In this document: one piece after another, positions 1-13,049 of the stretch
How the letters are laid out: every line of letters begins with the position of its first letter
Numbering within the stretch: the first letter of the stretch is position 1
Source of the DNA: Cacajao melanocephalus
Taxonomy: Eukaryota; Chordata; Mammalia; Primates; Pitheciidae
Length of the DNA stretch: 64,000 nt
Reading direction: 5' to 3'
NCBI GenBank assembly: GCA_963573385.1
Contig: CAUYLG010075681.1
Coordinates: 1 to 64,000 of the forward strand
Position numbers and translations under genes: made by a program
The notes under the pieces: model-generated
Told to the model about the DNA's origin: nothing
Seen by the model: the letters and a program-made list of their open reading frames with translations, nothing else
Databases searched by the model: none

Positions 1-571
1 CCCCTCCCCCACAAAGCTGGACCGTCCCGGGTTCAGCTGTGCTTGCTGTGAAACTCTCAACCCTGAGCGTTTCCAATTGCTGTTTTTCTTTTTGTGGGGG
101 TGGGACCAGCTGAGTCTGATCACCTGGCTCCCTGCCTCAGAGCCTTTTTTGTTTAGTTGAACGATCGACTCTCTCTCAGGTGTTCCAGTCGCCTGATGAA
201 AAGGCACCGGGATCTGCGTGATTTCCCGTGCGGCGACCCACTGCGCCGGCTGAAACAGCGGCACTGATATTCATGTTGCTTTTTTGCCCGGGAAACTCCT
301 GACCTGGCTCCCTGTTTCAGACCCCTTTTTAATCGGGTGAATGGGCGATTCTGCCTTCCCGAAGCTCCACTTGCCAGCTAGAAGGGAGACACAGACTAGT
401 GTATTTTGTACGGAGAACTGCCACGCCGGGGCGCCGGCAAAACCGCCGCGCCAGCCAAAAGAGCCGTGCTGGCCACCCGTAGGACTCCTCTGCCTGGGAA
501 TCTCCTAGTCTGTGGGCAATAAAAATCCGTCTGTAAATGCGGCGTCCACTCACCCTCTGCGCTTTCACTGG
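1..571 (+). mobile_element. LTR-like GC-rich element with internal 180-bp duplication (family not identified)
   Basis: This stretch is much richer in GC and CpG than its surroundings. It contains two diverged copies of a module that each begin with ACCTGGCTCCCTG, at 122 and 302, exactly 180 bp apart. A polyadenylation signal AATAAA lies at 519-524. Immediately after the element an antisense L1 begins. A U3 with tandem duplications followed by R/U5 with a poly(A) signal is the usual plan of an endogenous retrovirus LTR, so I infer a solo LTR truncated by the window edge, reading to the right. I could not match it to a named family. An unusual retroposon or satellite-like unit is possible. Confidence 0.4.
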
Positions 572-895
572 GTTACTGTATTGTTTTCAACCACAGCAGC
601 ACCATTTTGCATTCCTACCAGCAATGCACAAGGGTTCCAGTTTCTCCACATCCTCACCAATACTTGTGGTTATTATTTTTTTATGTCAGTCATCTCAGTG
701 GATGTCAGGTGGTATCTTGTTGTGTTTCTGATTTGCATTTCCCTAATGACGAGTGATGCTGAGGACCTTTTCATGTGCTTTTAGGCCATTTGTATATCTT
801 TAGAGAAATGTATATTCAAGCCCCTTGTGCCTTTTAAACTTGGGTTGCTTGTGTTTTTTGTTGTTGAGTTGTAGACATTCTTTACTGGATTAGTC
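572..895 (-). mobile_element. L1M fragment A, antisense (ORF2 3' half)
   Basis: Read on the + strand, the sequence follows the antisense of the last part of L1 ORF2: 'ccagcaatgcacaagg', 'tttctccacatcctcacc', 'ggccatttgtatatct'. It is diverged as expected of a mammalian-wide L1M copy. It is the first of five pieces of one element continuing at 1677, 2275, 2774 and 3326. The sense 3' end lies to the left, against the LTR-like element. The reading frame is broken and no protein is made. Confidence 0.85.
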
Positions 896-897
896 TG

Positions 898-930
<33 letters not shown>
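896..930. repeat. (TG)n microsatellite
   Basis: About 17 uninterrupted TG units run directly into the poly-T of the following Alu. This is likely to be length-polymorphic and can adopt Z-DNA under supercoiling. Confidence 0.95.
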
Positions 931-947
<17 letters not shown>

Positions 948-1229
948 TATATTGAGTTTTGCTCTTTTTGTCCAGGCTGGAGTGCAATGGCATGATCTGG
1001 GTTCACTGCAACCTCTGCCTCCGGGTTCAAGCAATTCTCCTGTCTCAGCCTCCTGAGTAGCTGGGATTACAGGCACCCACTACCATGCCTGGCTAATTTT
1101 TGTGTATTTAGTAGAGATGGGGTTTTACCATGTTTGCCAGGCTGGTCTTGAACTCCTAACCTCAAGTGATCCGCCTGCCTCAGCTTCCCTAAATGTTGGG
1201 ATTACAGGTGTGAGCCACCACACCCAGCC
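931..1229 (-). mobile_element. Alu, antisense, full length
   Basis: An 18-T run (931-948) leads into the inverted Alu consensus. Both arms are present, and the inverted 5' end 'gagccaccacacccagcc' closes the copy at 1229. Internal divergence is moderate (S or J age). It lies in the interrupted L1M, against the TG tract. Confidence 0.93.
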
Positions 1230-1614
1230 TCGTCTGTTCTTACATTGCTATAAAGAATTACCTGAGACGGGGTACCTTATAAAGAAGAGAGGTTTAATTG
1301 CCTCACAGTTCCACAGGCTGTACAGGAAACATGGCTGGGAAGGCCTCAGGAAACTTAGAATCGTGGCGGAACGTGAAGGGGAAGGAGGCATGTCTTACGT
1401 GGTTGGAGCAAAAGAAAGTGAAGGGGGAGGTGCTATGCACTTTTAAACAACCAGATCCCAGGAGAACTTTATCATGAGACGGCGCTAGGGGGATGGTGGT
1501 AGGCCATTAGAAACCACCTCCATGATCCAGTCGCCTTTACCAGGCCCCATCTCCAATGCTGGGGGTTATAGTTCAACATGAGATTTGGGTGGGGTCACAG
1601 AACCAAATGTATCA
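1230..1614 (-). mobile_element. MaLR LTR (MST/THE1-type), antisense
   Basis: The sequence matches the reverse complement of MST/THE1-class LTRs: 'gtctgttcttacattgct' at one end, 'agagaggtttaattg' and 'aggcctcaggaaactta' inside, and 'catgagatttgggtggggt' near the other end. The length of about 385 bp fits a solo LTR. No internal sequence is present. It abuts the Alu with no spacer and is non-coding. Confidence 0.85.
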
Positions 1615-1676
1615 TTTATATATAATATATACATATAATATATGTTATGATATGTTATAAATGTTTATGTTATGTA
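1615..1676. repeat. AT-rich low-complexity tract
   Basis: Imperfect ATATAT/TATGTTATG repeats fill the gap between the MaLR LTR and the resumption of the L1M. No other signal is visible. Confidence 0.8.
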
Positions 1677-2012
1677 CATTTAATCCCTTATCAGATAAAT
1701 GCTTTGTAAGTACTTTTTCCATTCTATGTGTTGTCTTTACAATCTTTTGAAAGCATCCTTTGATGTACAAAAGTTTTGAATTTTGGTGAAACCTGATTTA
1801 CTTTTTGTCTGTACCTTTGGTGTCATGGCTGGGAAATAATTGTCATATTTAATGTCATGAAGATCTTTCCCTGTCTTCTAAGAGTTTTATAGTTTTAGGT
1901 CTTAAACGTTTAGGTCTTTCATCCATTTTGAGTTACGTTTTGTTTATGGTATAAGGTAAGGGTCCAACTTCATTTTGTTGCATGCTGATGTCCAGTTTTC
2001 CTAGGACCATTT
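1677..2012 (-). mobile_element. L1M fragment B, antisense
   Basis: The antisense ORF2 sequence resumes ('cccttatcagataaatg', 'gttttaggtcttaaacg', 'cagttttcctaggaccat'). Its order along L1 continues directly from fragment A, which shows that 896-1676 was inserted later. Confidence 0.85.
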
Positions 2013-2274
2013 AAAAAAAATTTGTTATTTTTTATTTTTTTGAAGCAGTCTCACTGTTGCCCTAGCTGGAGTGCAGTGGCGTTATCACAGCTCACTGCAT
2101 CCACAATCCCAGGGCTTAATTGATCCTCCTGCCTCAGCCTCCCGATCAGCTGGGACTACAGGTGCACATGACCATGCCTGGCTACTTTTTTTTAGAAGCA
2201 GTGTTCAAGCCTGTTGCTGAGGCTGTTCTCAAACTCCTGGATTCAAGCAGTCCACCGAGTCACCACACGCAGCC
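2013..2274 (-). mobile_element. Alu (old, J-like), antisense
   Basis: A T-rich tail leads to a heavily diverged inverted Alu that ends at 'caccacacgcagcc'. It is flanked by a near-perfect duplication, 'cctaggaccatt' before and 'cctagaaccatt' after, so it inserted into the already resident L1M. Confidence 0.85.
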
Positions 2275-2472
2275 CCTAGAACCATTCATTTATTGAAAAG
2301 ACTTTCTTTTCCTCAGCGAATGTTCTTGACATCCTTACTGAAAATCAGTGGACCATATATGTGAGGATTTATTTCTGGGCTCTCTACTTTATTCCATTGA
2401 TGTATGTCAGTCCTTATGTTAGTACCAGACTGTTTTGATTACTGTAGCATGGTAGTGTTTTTTTGTTATAGT
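2275..2472 (-). mobile_element. L1M fragment C, antisense
   Basis: Antisense ORF2 continues, with 'attccattgatgtatgtc' and 'ttactgtagcatggtagt' recognisable, until the next Alu tail. Confidence 0.8.
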
Positions 2473-2773
<301 letters not shown>

Positions 2774-2890
2774 ATTAGTAAATTTTGAAATCAGGAAGTG
2801 TGAGTTTTCTAACTGTGTTCTTTTTCAAGATTATTTTGGCTATTCAGGTCCCTTGAGAAACCATATGAATTTTAGAATGACTTTTTTTGT
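2774..2890 (-). mobile_element. L1M fragment D, antisense
   Basis: Antisense ORF2 continues ('gaaatcaggaagtgtgag', 'catatgaattttagaatg') and then breaks off where the unidentified insert begins. Confidence 0.75.
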
Positions 2891-3325
2891 TGTTGTTTTT
2901 TGTTCTCTCTCTTCCAGTTTTTTTTTTTTTTTTGTAGTTTACTCAAAAGGCAAACAAAAATCTTTGTCTCAACATTATATAAAAAATCTTTTCCAAAAGA
3001 AAGAACCAAATTTCATGTTTGTATTAGTGCATCTTAATGCTAAAGCTACTTTTAAATAAAATGTTACTAATCTATATAGTTTTAATTAGTTTGACCATAA
3101 GGTAAGATTTTCATAAACTTTTTAGAGTCCTTTACAATTTTTCATTGAAGAGCAGATTAATTTTTTTAAGGAAACCCTGTTGTTCAGACACCTGGGCCCA
3201 CATTCCGGTATGCTTTCATTTTAATGTTCAACCTATGGAAAAATCTAAATAATTCTGTTTCAATCGTAGCCAACTGCTCATGGCTGCGGAACTTTATAAG
3301 ATCAGCCCTTTACAAACCCTGTGCT
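2891..3325 (-). mobile_element. Unidentified ~435-bp insert with poly-T, candidate retrocopy
   Basis: The L1M consensus is interrupted here and resumes at 'caatttctgcaaa' (about 3326). The insert carries 16 T at 2918-2933 near its left edge. Read on the - strand it would therefore end in a poly(A) tail, preceded about 9 nt upstream by AGTAAA, a known variant poly(A) hexamer. The rest matches no repeat I recognise and has no open frame of note. A truncated processed transcript copied by L1 machinery is the simplest reading, but the source gene is unknown and clear target-site duplications are not visible. Confidence 0.4.
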
Positions 3326-3905
3326 CAATTTCTGCAAAAAAAAAAAAAAAAAGCCAGTAGGATATTGATAGGTATTACAATGAATTTGTAGATTGCTTTA
3401 GGTAGTGTTTCATCTTAACAATATTAGTTCCTCCAACTCATGAACACAGGATGTCTTACTGTTTATTTATGTCTTTATTATGTTCTTTTAGGAATGTTTT
3501 ATAATTGTCAGTGTACAAGTAGTTCACGTCTTTGATTACATGTATTTCTAAATATATTGTTACTCTTGATGCTATTGTAAGTGGAATTCTTTTCTTAATC
3601 ATCTATTGGATTGTTCTTTATTTATAAACACAAATAGTTTTTGGTTATTCCTTTTTATTTACTAGCTCTGATGGTTTTTTATTGTGGAATCGTTAGGGTT
3701 TTTACATGTAAGATTATGTCATATATCATCTCTGAACCTTCTTTTTCTTGTCACAGTGCTCTGGCTAGGACTTCCAATACTATGTTGAATAGAGATGATG
3801 AAAGTTGGTGTCCTTGTCTTGTTCCTGATCTCAGGGGGAGAAGCTTTTCATCTTTCACCATTAAGCATGATGTTAGCTGTGGATTGTTACATTTTATTAG
3901 AGACC
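3326..3905 (-). mobile_element. L1M fragment E, antisense
   Basis: Antisense ORF2 resumes and runs through recognisable landmarks ('gctctggctaggacttcc', 'tactatgttgaatag', 'ccttgtcttgttcctgat'). It then stops near 3900, so the element is 5'-truncated on its own strand. The A-run of 17 at 3336-3352 is an expansion of a short A-run in the L1 consensus. Confidence 0.88.
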
Positions 3906-4572
3906 AGATATAGCCCAGCACTCTTACTATATCTACTATAGTTTACTTGTCCCGAGGAAGCTGTTCCACTGGGCTTATGGGACGCACATTTTCCTGGCTG
4001 AGAAGCAATCCCCTTTGACAAATACTTTCAAAGGTGATATTTAGGTAATAAAATTGTCATATTAAGTGATATTTTTGACAGTCTTAACACACATTAAGTT
4101 TGAAACTTCAGGGAGAAAATAATATATTTCGAAATGTGGAACACATCCAGGAATTCCAGAGGGCCAGTGGGTCTGCACGGGGGAGCTGGGAGACTGGGAG
4201 ATGACACAGCAGGGAGGCGTGTGTGTGGGGTGTGGGCAGCTGATGGGATGTGGCAGAACCATCACCCAGTGTGGCAGGGCGGCCAAGAGGGCACTCCTTC
4301 CTCTCCCAGGCCCTCAGAGATGTGGGTGAAGGGGAGGGAAACAGGTCCCTGCAGTTAGGGGAGAAGGTGGAAGGAGTGTTTAGAGATGGGGCTAGGACTT
4401 GGGAGGTGGTGGGGTGAGGGGCAGAGTGAGGAGACGCACAGGGCTGTGCTGCTGGTGTGGGAGGCAGAGGCTGCCTGGCTGCCCGCGGGAAACATGCAGG
4501 TGTGGTCCTGCGATCTGGCAACAGAGGATTTCAAATCACTGGTCCACCTCGAGGGCTGGGGGTGCTGGCCTG
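3906..4572. other. Unassigned sequence
   Basis: AT-rich at first, then G-rich from 4130 to 4560. I see no repeat family, splice-bounded exon or RNA gene. The overlapping frames on both strands have chance starts and skewed composition. Confidence 0.5.
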
Positions 4573-4997
4573 TCCAGTGAAACCAAGGCTATATGTGTAT
4601 GGATATAAATATATATATTTAAATATATGTGATTAATATAAAATTAAATATAATATTTAAATATATATAAACATATATTTATATTCATATATGTTCAATA
4701 TATAGAGATTTATTTTAAGGAACTTGCAAGTCTGAAATCTGCAGGGCAGGCTGGCTGGACACTCACGCAGGAGTTTGCTGCAGTCTTTAGGCTAAATGTT
4801 TTTTCGCTAGGAAATCTCAGTGTTTGCTCTCAAGACCTTCTGTGGATTGGGTAATGCCGCTGTTAAGGGTCATTTCCTTTAAGCCAAGTAATTGTAGACA
4901 TTAACCACACCTACAGAATACCTTCACGGCAACAGCCAGACTGGTGTTTGACTAAGTGACTGGGAATTAGAGCCGGGGCGGTTGACGTGTCACACCA
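4573..4997 (-). mobile_element. ERVL/MaLR-type LTR, antisense
   Basis: The left end 'ccagtgaaaccaaggcta' and a long TA-rich segment (4590-4700) lead into 'gagatttattttaagga', 'caagtctgaaatctgcag', 'caggagtttgctgcagtc' and 'ttgacgtgtcacacc'. This is the order of a common mammalian LTR in reverse orientation, with the TA tract where that LTR family carries one. I do not assign the subfamily. No retroviral internal region adjoins it. Confidence 0.7.
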
Positions 4998-5338
4998 GCT
5001 GTCCCGAGGACGGGCTGACTGCCAGCGAAGAGACGGCTGAGGCCTTGGGGCTGCTGATCGTGGCAGAGGTGGAGGGTGGATGCCGGCCACAGTTCTCCCT
5101 CAGTAGGTTGGGGACGGCGGGTCATGGACACACTCCCTCTGTCTTGCCAGCACTTCCACCGCAATTGACCAGTTTCTTTCAGCCCCAACGGAGTGTTCTG
5201 GGGCCATTCTTTGGTGATTTGAGGGATTCTAGCGAAACTCTTGCAGAAAACATGGTGGTAAATGTTACAGATCTGAGATGCTTCTGTTCCTTTTAGCTGT
5301 GATGAGAATTTTGTAGTGATTTCATACTGTGGGTCTAT
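4998..5338. other. Unassigned sequence
   Basis: Moderately GC-rich single-copy sequence between two LTRs. Opposed frames of 104 and 73 codons overlap each other and lack splice signals or recognisable domains, so I do not call a gene. Confidence 0.5.
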
Positions 5339-5737
5339 GTCAGTTTGGTAAGGCTGTCATAACGAAGTACCAGAGACTGAGGGGCGGGCCAGGGGGCTTA
5401 AACAGCAGAAATCCATTTCCCACAGTCCTGGATCCCGGAAGTCCATGATCAAGGTGTCAGCTGATTTGGTTTCTCCTGAGGCCTCTCTCCTTGGCTTGCA
5501 TATGGCCGTTTTTTCTCGGTGTCTGAACGTGGTCTTCCCTCTGTATATGTCTGTGTTCTAGTCTTTTCTTCTTATAAGGACACCACTTGTATTGGATTAG
5601 GGCCCACCCTTATCATCTCATTTTAACTTAATTACCTGCTCAAACATCCTCTTCCCAAATATGGTTGCATTCTGAGGTCCTGGGGGCTCGGGCTGCGACT
5701 TAGGAACTTTGGGAGGATGCAGTTCGTCCCATAACAG
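5339..5737 (-). mobile_element. MLT1-type MaLR LTR, antisense
   Basis: Strong match to the reverse complement of MLT1: 'taaggctgtcataacgaag', 'tccatgatcaaggtgtcag', 'ggcctctctccttggctt', 'ttcttataaggacaccac', 'attggattagggcccacc', closing at 'cccataaca'. About 400 bp is close to a full LTR. It is ancient and non-coding. Confidence 0.88.
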
Positions 5738-6320
5738 GGTCTTGTCTTGGTTTTTGTTGTTATTCTGATTGTTAGAATTAATATTCCTCATTTTATGTGG
5801 TATTAGGTGCTGTGACCTGCAGGGGAGAGTGTGGAATGAGTTTGTTGAGTTGGCTGTTCACTGAGAATTCCGGTTTGTTCTATGACTGGTAGGTCTAGCA
5901 TTCACTCAAATGCTGTTCCGTGGTTCTGGCTCCAGACACACACACAGCCCTCACCAGTCTCCTTTGGAATTTGTCTGAATCCCTATTTCTGAAACCGTGA
6001 TGAAGTTTGCAGGTTGTTAATAGGTGTTAGAGGGAAGAAGGCTGAGGCAGTGCAGGGGAGTGCTGGGAACGTGTGAGTTAAATTTAGAGGGTCTGATGTC
6101 ACCTCACCACTCTGGGCACCCTTCTACCCCACAGACTTTTGACCTTGCCGATGACTTCTCAAGGCCCCATAGTTGGGGACCATCTCTGCACGTCAGCAGA
6201 AAGCTGCGTCCCGAACAAGCATCCTCACTGACTGCCCATTCAGACATGTCGCACTTGAACCAGCCATATGTCGTGGTTTTTTTTTCTGGCTTGGCGTCTC
6301 ACATTCTGTCTTTATTCCAG
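5738..6320. other. Unassigned (inferred intronic) sequence upstream of exon 6321
   Basis: Single-copy sequence with a short CACACACA run near 5938. The exon frame stays open back to an ATG at 6024 but without a start context or conserved look, so I treat this as intron read-through. A pyrimidine-rich acceptor tract ('ctgtctttattccag') closes it. Confidence 0.5.
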
Positions 6321-6416
6321 GTGCTCCAGTGCAGTAAATGTAATTTGAAGAGGCAGAAGGAACCCATGGCTTTAGCCGGCTGCCCAGATTCCTTTTTGCA
6401 CCATCCGTACTACCAG
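6321..6416 (+). CDS. Candidate internal coding exon (96 bp) of an unidentified gene
   Basis: The acceptor 'ctgtctttattccag' ends at 6320 and the donor CAG|gtatgg follows 6416. The exon is 96 bp, an exact multiple of three. Only the frame beginning at its first base is open; the other two hit stops within about 30 bases. The 32 encoded residues begin VLQCSKCNLKRQ, contain a CxxC pair that could be half of a zinc-binding site plus a third cysteine, and end SFLHHPYYQ. The composition is protein-like and matches no repeat. I do not recognise the protein. The phase (0-0) is compatible with the exon at 37099, so they may belong to one + strand gene with a long intron or skipped exons between. The alternative is a non-conserved exon-like sequence. 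Confidence 0.6.
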
Positions 6417-8590
6417 GTATGGGCGAGCACGTCTATCTGATCCTGGCCCGATGGTGCTGGTCAAGGGCCAGGGCACACGTCGCCAGCAGCCATGGATCAT
6501 TTCTATCACTCTCAGGTCACCAGGACATGCTGGAGCAGGGCCTGGTGACAAGTCCCATGGTGCAGAGGCCCATGGCCCTTTCCTTCTTGGTCTTCTGTGT
6601 CTTGCTTTGCTTTGTAAGACAGTGTTGTCATACTCCTGTTTCACCGTGCGTCCTTTTCTAAAGGAGTTCTGTTGTAGTAGAGAGTTGACCGCTGAGAGCT
6701 GGGATTGTGTGTTAGGAATGAAGCAGGCACTGTGTTTTCACCTCCTGGGTCACGCCAGACACTCCTGATGATGGTTTCTGCACTGACAGCGGATGTCGGG
6801 GCATCCACCTGGAGACGTGTCCTCACAGCGTGAGGGAGTGGGAAGGAGAAAGGGCTTGGTGTCTTAACAGGTGGCTTCTTGGCCTGGTTGTCGCCTGCCT
6901 GTTCTAGAGGGAGTTCTCTCCACGGATTGGCTCTTTCCTTTCCTGAGAGCCCCAGATGAGTTTTGTGGGAGAACAAGTTCATTTCTGTTCCTTCACTTTC
7001 TCTGGCTCGTCTTCATGGGCTGCAGGAACAGTTTCATCTGCAAGTTCCCTTCATCTTCTGAAACGGCTTTTATTTGAACTTTCACTTGGCGGTGTAGAGG
7101 GATGCGTTTTTAAGGAATGGTCCTTGGTTCCTTAGAGTTGATTCACGAATCCTGGTTGGTCCTTATTCATGCTTTTGTCATTGGGAGTACTTACACCATC
7201 TCTCCCAGGCCTGTGACTTTTCAGCTGGGGCAGTCCTAGGTTTTGAGGTCCTTTCATACGCTCTGGCTTTGGTCAGATTTTTGTACTTCTTTGAACTTGT
7301 TATTTTCTCTCTCAGTCTGTGAAGTCTCTTTTTAGCTACTGTGATGAGAAATTGCCTACAGCATTATGGCTGCAAAGAGATGCCTTTGAACTTTTTTTTT
7401 TTTTTTTTTTGGTATCTAAGTGAAGCAAGCCTTCGAAGAAAGGCAGAAGATTAGGAATATCATTCATTCTGATCATCGGATGTGACACAAAGCCAAAATT
7501 GGTTACAAGCCAGAAAAGAGGATTGAAACCGTAGCAAACTGCAAAAGTTTGGTGGTGACCTCTGGGTTTGTGTAGTTTGTGAGCTCTGGAAAAGGCATTC
7601 CCCTCTGCCTCTGCATAATTGTTTTCTTGTTCTTAAAGAGGCAGTAGTTGCCTTCCCTCATTGATTAAAGGTCTGTGCTGCACCCAAGGGTCATGGGTCC
7701 AGTTACTCGTGTGGCCAGTTAGCATTAGCTAGTTGTCTGGGCTCGACTGTACCCCTCAGCCCCGCCTGCCGCTTCCTACCCTCAGTTCCAAGAGAGTGCA
7801 ATCAGTGAGCTCAAAGGACAAATCCCCAAGGGGAAGTTGCTCTGCGGTTGTTTTAGTAGTGCTGTCCTTGGCTGGGTATAGAATAGACTTTTGGGGCCAG
7901 ATAATGGCCACAGAAGCTCTATCAGCTTCCCCTACCTTTCTGACATTTCCAGTTTCCTGCTGGTACCTACAGAAGTGGCAGACGTGCAAGCTGAGTCAGT
8001 TCCTCTCTTGATGGCCTTGTTAGGTGTTTGTAGTCACCGATGCCCCAGGCTGCTTTCCTGGAGCCAGGAAGCCAGGAAGGAAGGGTAGGCGTTCCCTGCC
8101 ATGCGCCCTTGTGCTTTGAGGAAATACTCACTGCGTCTCAGGGCCATTTGAAAGCACTGTCTTACTCTTAAAAAAAAAATCTAACAGCAAGACTTGGCAG
8201 CATATGTCCCTTGTTCCTGGAAAATAAGATGACAGTTCCAGAATTTCTCAGAATACGGGATGATTTACAGTGGGTTCCAGTCTTGAGCAATCTGTGATTA
8301 TATAATACTAATTAGATAAATCTCCAGAGTTTTATAGAGAAAAATTTATTCTGAAAGCCTTCAACATACAAATAATTTTCTAATTCTAGCTGTTCCCTTG
8401 CAGCAGTGGTGTGGATTAGATAGACGGTTCAGTTAATGGGTCACTGATGTGATTTTTAAAATACACACAGAAGCACCAAAATTATTGTGTGCGTTTAATC
8501 ATCCTGCTGTTGGACGGCAGCAGTTGGGGAGGGGTTCTGGGAAGGCCGGGGATGACCCATTTCACTTTTAAGACTTAAGTTGTTCCTTTA
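6417..8590. other. Inferred intronic single-copy sequence with a T19 tract
   Basis: No named repeat recognised apart from a 19-T run at 7392-7410. The sequence to its right could be an antisense retrocopy, but I see no poly(A) signal or source. Several 60-110 codon frames overlap on opposite strands and look like chance. Confidence 0.5.
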
Positions 8591-8750
8591 AAATGTGGTA
8601 CCTCATAATTCTCTGGCCTTGGAGAAATTCTGCAACTTTCCCGACCACAGTTTCTCTTTTCATAGAAAAGGGTTAATCGTGTCTGGGTTGTGGCAGGGAT
8701 TAGAGGAAATGTGTCGAAATTACCCGGCGCCTGGTCATCCTTTAGAAGCT
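8591..8750 (+). mobile_element. MIR-like SINE fragment
   Basis: The order of motifs follows MIR: a 'tctggccttggagaaattctgcaac' type segment (long enough only to suggest it), then 'cacagtttctcttttcat', then 'gggattagaggaaatgtg'. It is heavily diverged, as expected of an ancient tRNA-derived SINE. Confidence 0.45.
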
Positions 8751-8789
8751 GAGTCAAGGGCTGTGATCTTTAATTCTTTGAATCTTGGT

Positions 8790-8965
8790 AGAGCACTAGC
8801 CAGGTGCCAGGCACATGTTTTGGGCTAGGGAGCCAGCTTTGAGCTCGGCAGACAGATCTCTGAGGCTCCTGGATCCCAGTGGAAGAGGCAGACATGGAAC
8901 AACTGGCAAATGAGATAGTGGTGAATAATGAAAATAATTCTGAAGCAAATAAAAGGGGACAACGG
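8790..8965 (-). mobile_element. L2 fragment, antisense
   Basis: 'ccaggtgccaggcacatg' followed by 'gtggaagaggcagacatgg' and 'gtgaataatg' resembles the reversed 3' portion of L2. The rest is strongly diverged. Confidence 0.45.
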
Positions 8966-10145
<1,180 letters not shown>

Positions 10146-10408
10146 TTTCTGGGACACTGCTAGAATGAGCTTTTTGGATGGACAGAGGCTCGGCTTTTGT
10201 ATCAGCTCATCTCCTCCCCATTTTCTGGCTATGAAACAGTCCTCAGATGAGACTTCATCTGCTGATCACATACAGCTTTGGATTTTCTGTTGAGTGCCCC
10301 TGATTCCTTAATCTTTTGGCAGGGCGTGGAGGAGCTGAGGGATGACATCATCCCTGAGACTCTTGATTTGATTCCTGGAAATGAATTCCATTTCTAAAGT
10401 CTATCACT

Positions 10409-10441
10409 GTTGTTGTTATTATTATTAATTATTATTATTAT
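10409..10441. repeat. (TTA/TTG)n microsatellite
   Basis: TTG units pass into ATT units with one interruption. Short and simple. Confidence 0.85.
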
Positions 10442-10749
10442 AGTGAGGGATTGATTCTGTAGTTTTTTTTTTAACATACTACACCATCCATACTTTCGCT
10501 AAAGGACGTTTTATTAGACTACATTTTCTTTAAGAAATGTGTTGATAGTACCTGCCACTCTAAACCCTTAAGGTGGGAAGTTACAAAGATCATTTGAAAT
10601 GTCTCTTTTTAAATTTTATTTGGCTCTTCCAGCTAACAGGTCATTTAACTAAAGTGTTTTCCAAGTCATTTAATGTTATGATTCTGAACTTAGGAACAGC
10701 AATGATGTTGTGGAGATACTTGCGAGGTAAAACAAGCAGTGTGTTGACT

Positions 10750-10895
10750 ACCGTTCACTTGTGTGACTCTAGGCACTGTGTTTAAATTCTCCATATCTCT
10801 TCTATTTACAGAGTCATTGCGAGAATTAGAAGACACTTATGTAGAACCCTTGGCATTGTGCTTAGCACATGAAAACCGTGTTAAATGTGAGCCAC
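10750..10895 (+). mobile_element. MIR fragment
   Basis: 'cttgtgtgactctaggcac', 'ctccatatctcttctattt' and 'cttggcattgtgcttagcac' follow MIR in sense order: box region, core, then 3' portion. Confidence 0.6.
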
Positions 10896-10956
10896 TGTTT
10901 GGATGAGCTTGTATCTGATTTTTTTAAGAGTATAGAATTATTTTTAAGAATGTAAG

Positions 10957-11099
10957 TTTTTTTGTTTGTTTGTTTGTTTTTTTTAAGACGGGGTTTCACC
11001 ATGTTGGTCGGGCTGATCTTGAACTCCCGACCTCAGGTGATCCACCCGCCTTGGCCTCCAAAGTACTTGGATTACAGGCATGAGCCACCATGCCCGGCC
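10957..11099 (-). mobile_element. Left-arm-only Alu, antisense
   Basis: A T/TTTG tail (10957-10984) runs straight into the inverted left arm, which ends 'gagccaccatgcccggcc' at 11099. The right arm and middle linker are absent. Direct repeats 'aatgtaagttttttt' (10949) and 'attgtaagttttttt' (11101) flank it, so this is a complete insertion of a ~115-nt RNA, not a deletion product. It shares two private changes ('cctccaaagt' and 'cttggatt') with the copy at 25889. Confidence 0.88.
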
Positions 11100-11424
11100 G
11101 ATTGTAAGTTTTTTTTTAAGTGATTTGTGTGATACCTATGTAAATTTGAGATTATAATCTTTTTAAGTCTTTAAAATCATGGGACTATTAACTTAAAAAT
11201 ATAGATGGCATTTGGTTTCGGAAAATACTTCTCACCGATCTGGCAAATTGCTGTTAACTGGCTTTGTTTATTGAAATTCTAAGTAGTTAATGACATATTA
11301 TTAGTAAATAGTTTATATTTTCTGTAACTTACAGAATCAGTTGAAAACTCTATTCTTTAAGTGTTCTGAGTAACTTTGGCTAATTTGTTTATTCACTTGC
11401 CATTTTATGAACGCAGTTGATTGG

Positions 11425-11530
11425 CAGACCATGGCTGGGTATTAGGGTACCAGGTGAACAAGATGTCAACCCTGCCTGCTGGGAGCTCCCAGCCCTGGAG
11501 GGAGACAACAGGTGCAACAATCAGCTGTGG
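11425..11530 (-). mobile_element. L2 fragment, antisense
   Basis: 'gtgaacaagatgtcaaccc', 'tgggagctcccagccctg' and 'gagggagacaacaggtgc' parallel the reversed L2 3' region. Diverged and short. Confidence 0.45.
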
Positions 11531-11699
11531 GCTGGCATGGCCTGGGGTACTGTCAGTGGTGTGCTTTGTGCGGACAAATAGAGGGAGGGTGATTAATCCC
11601 CCACCCCATGTCATTTCCTGCTAGAACTGTAGAACTTATATATTTAACAGACTGCAAGCTAATCACTTGGTTGGAGGCAGGGTTGGCAGTGGGGAAAAG

Positions 11700-11935
11700 A
11701 TTAAGCACTTCCTGTGTACTGGCCTTGTCTTCAGGCTTCCTCCAACTCTATGAATTGGGTACGTTCATGATACCCATTTTATAGACAAGAAAATTGAGAA
11801 TTTTTGCTATACGCTGGTTATGATGCCGAGGACTTTACTTGGATTTTCTGTCCTGCCAACCCTATATGGTGGGGACCTTCATGTTATACCCTTTGCAGAT
11901 GAGATTATTGAAGCAGAAAAAGGCCATCTCTCCTG
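11700..11935 (-). mobile_element. Two adjacent MIR-like fragments, antisense
   Basis: The first (to about 11810) has 'gatacccattttatagac' and 'aagaaaattgag'. The second repeats the same order with 'gaggactttacttggatttt', 'caaccctatatggtgggg' and 'gcagatgagattattgaag'. Either two insertions or an old tandem duplication would explain this. Confidence 0.55.
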
Positions 11936-13046
<1,111 letters not shown>

Positions 13047-13049
13047 TAG

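Noticed and set aside
7392..7600. Possible antisense retrocopy after a T19 run
   Set aside because: No poly(A) signal, no target-site duplication and no recognisable transcript. The T run alone is not evidence.
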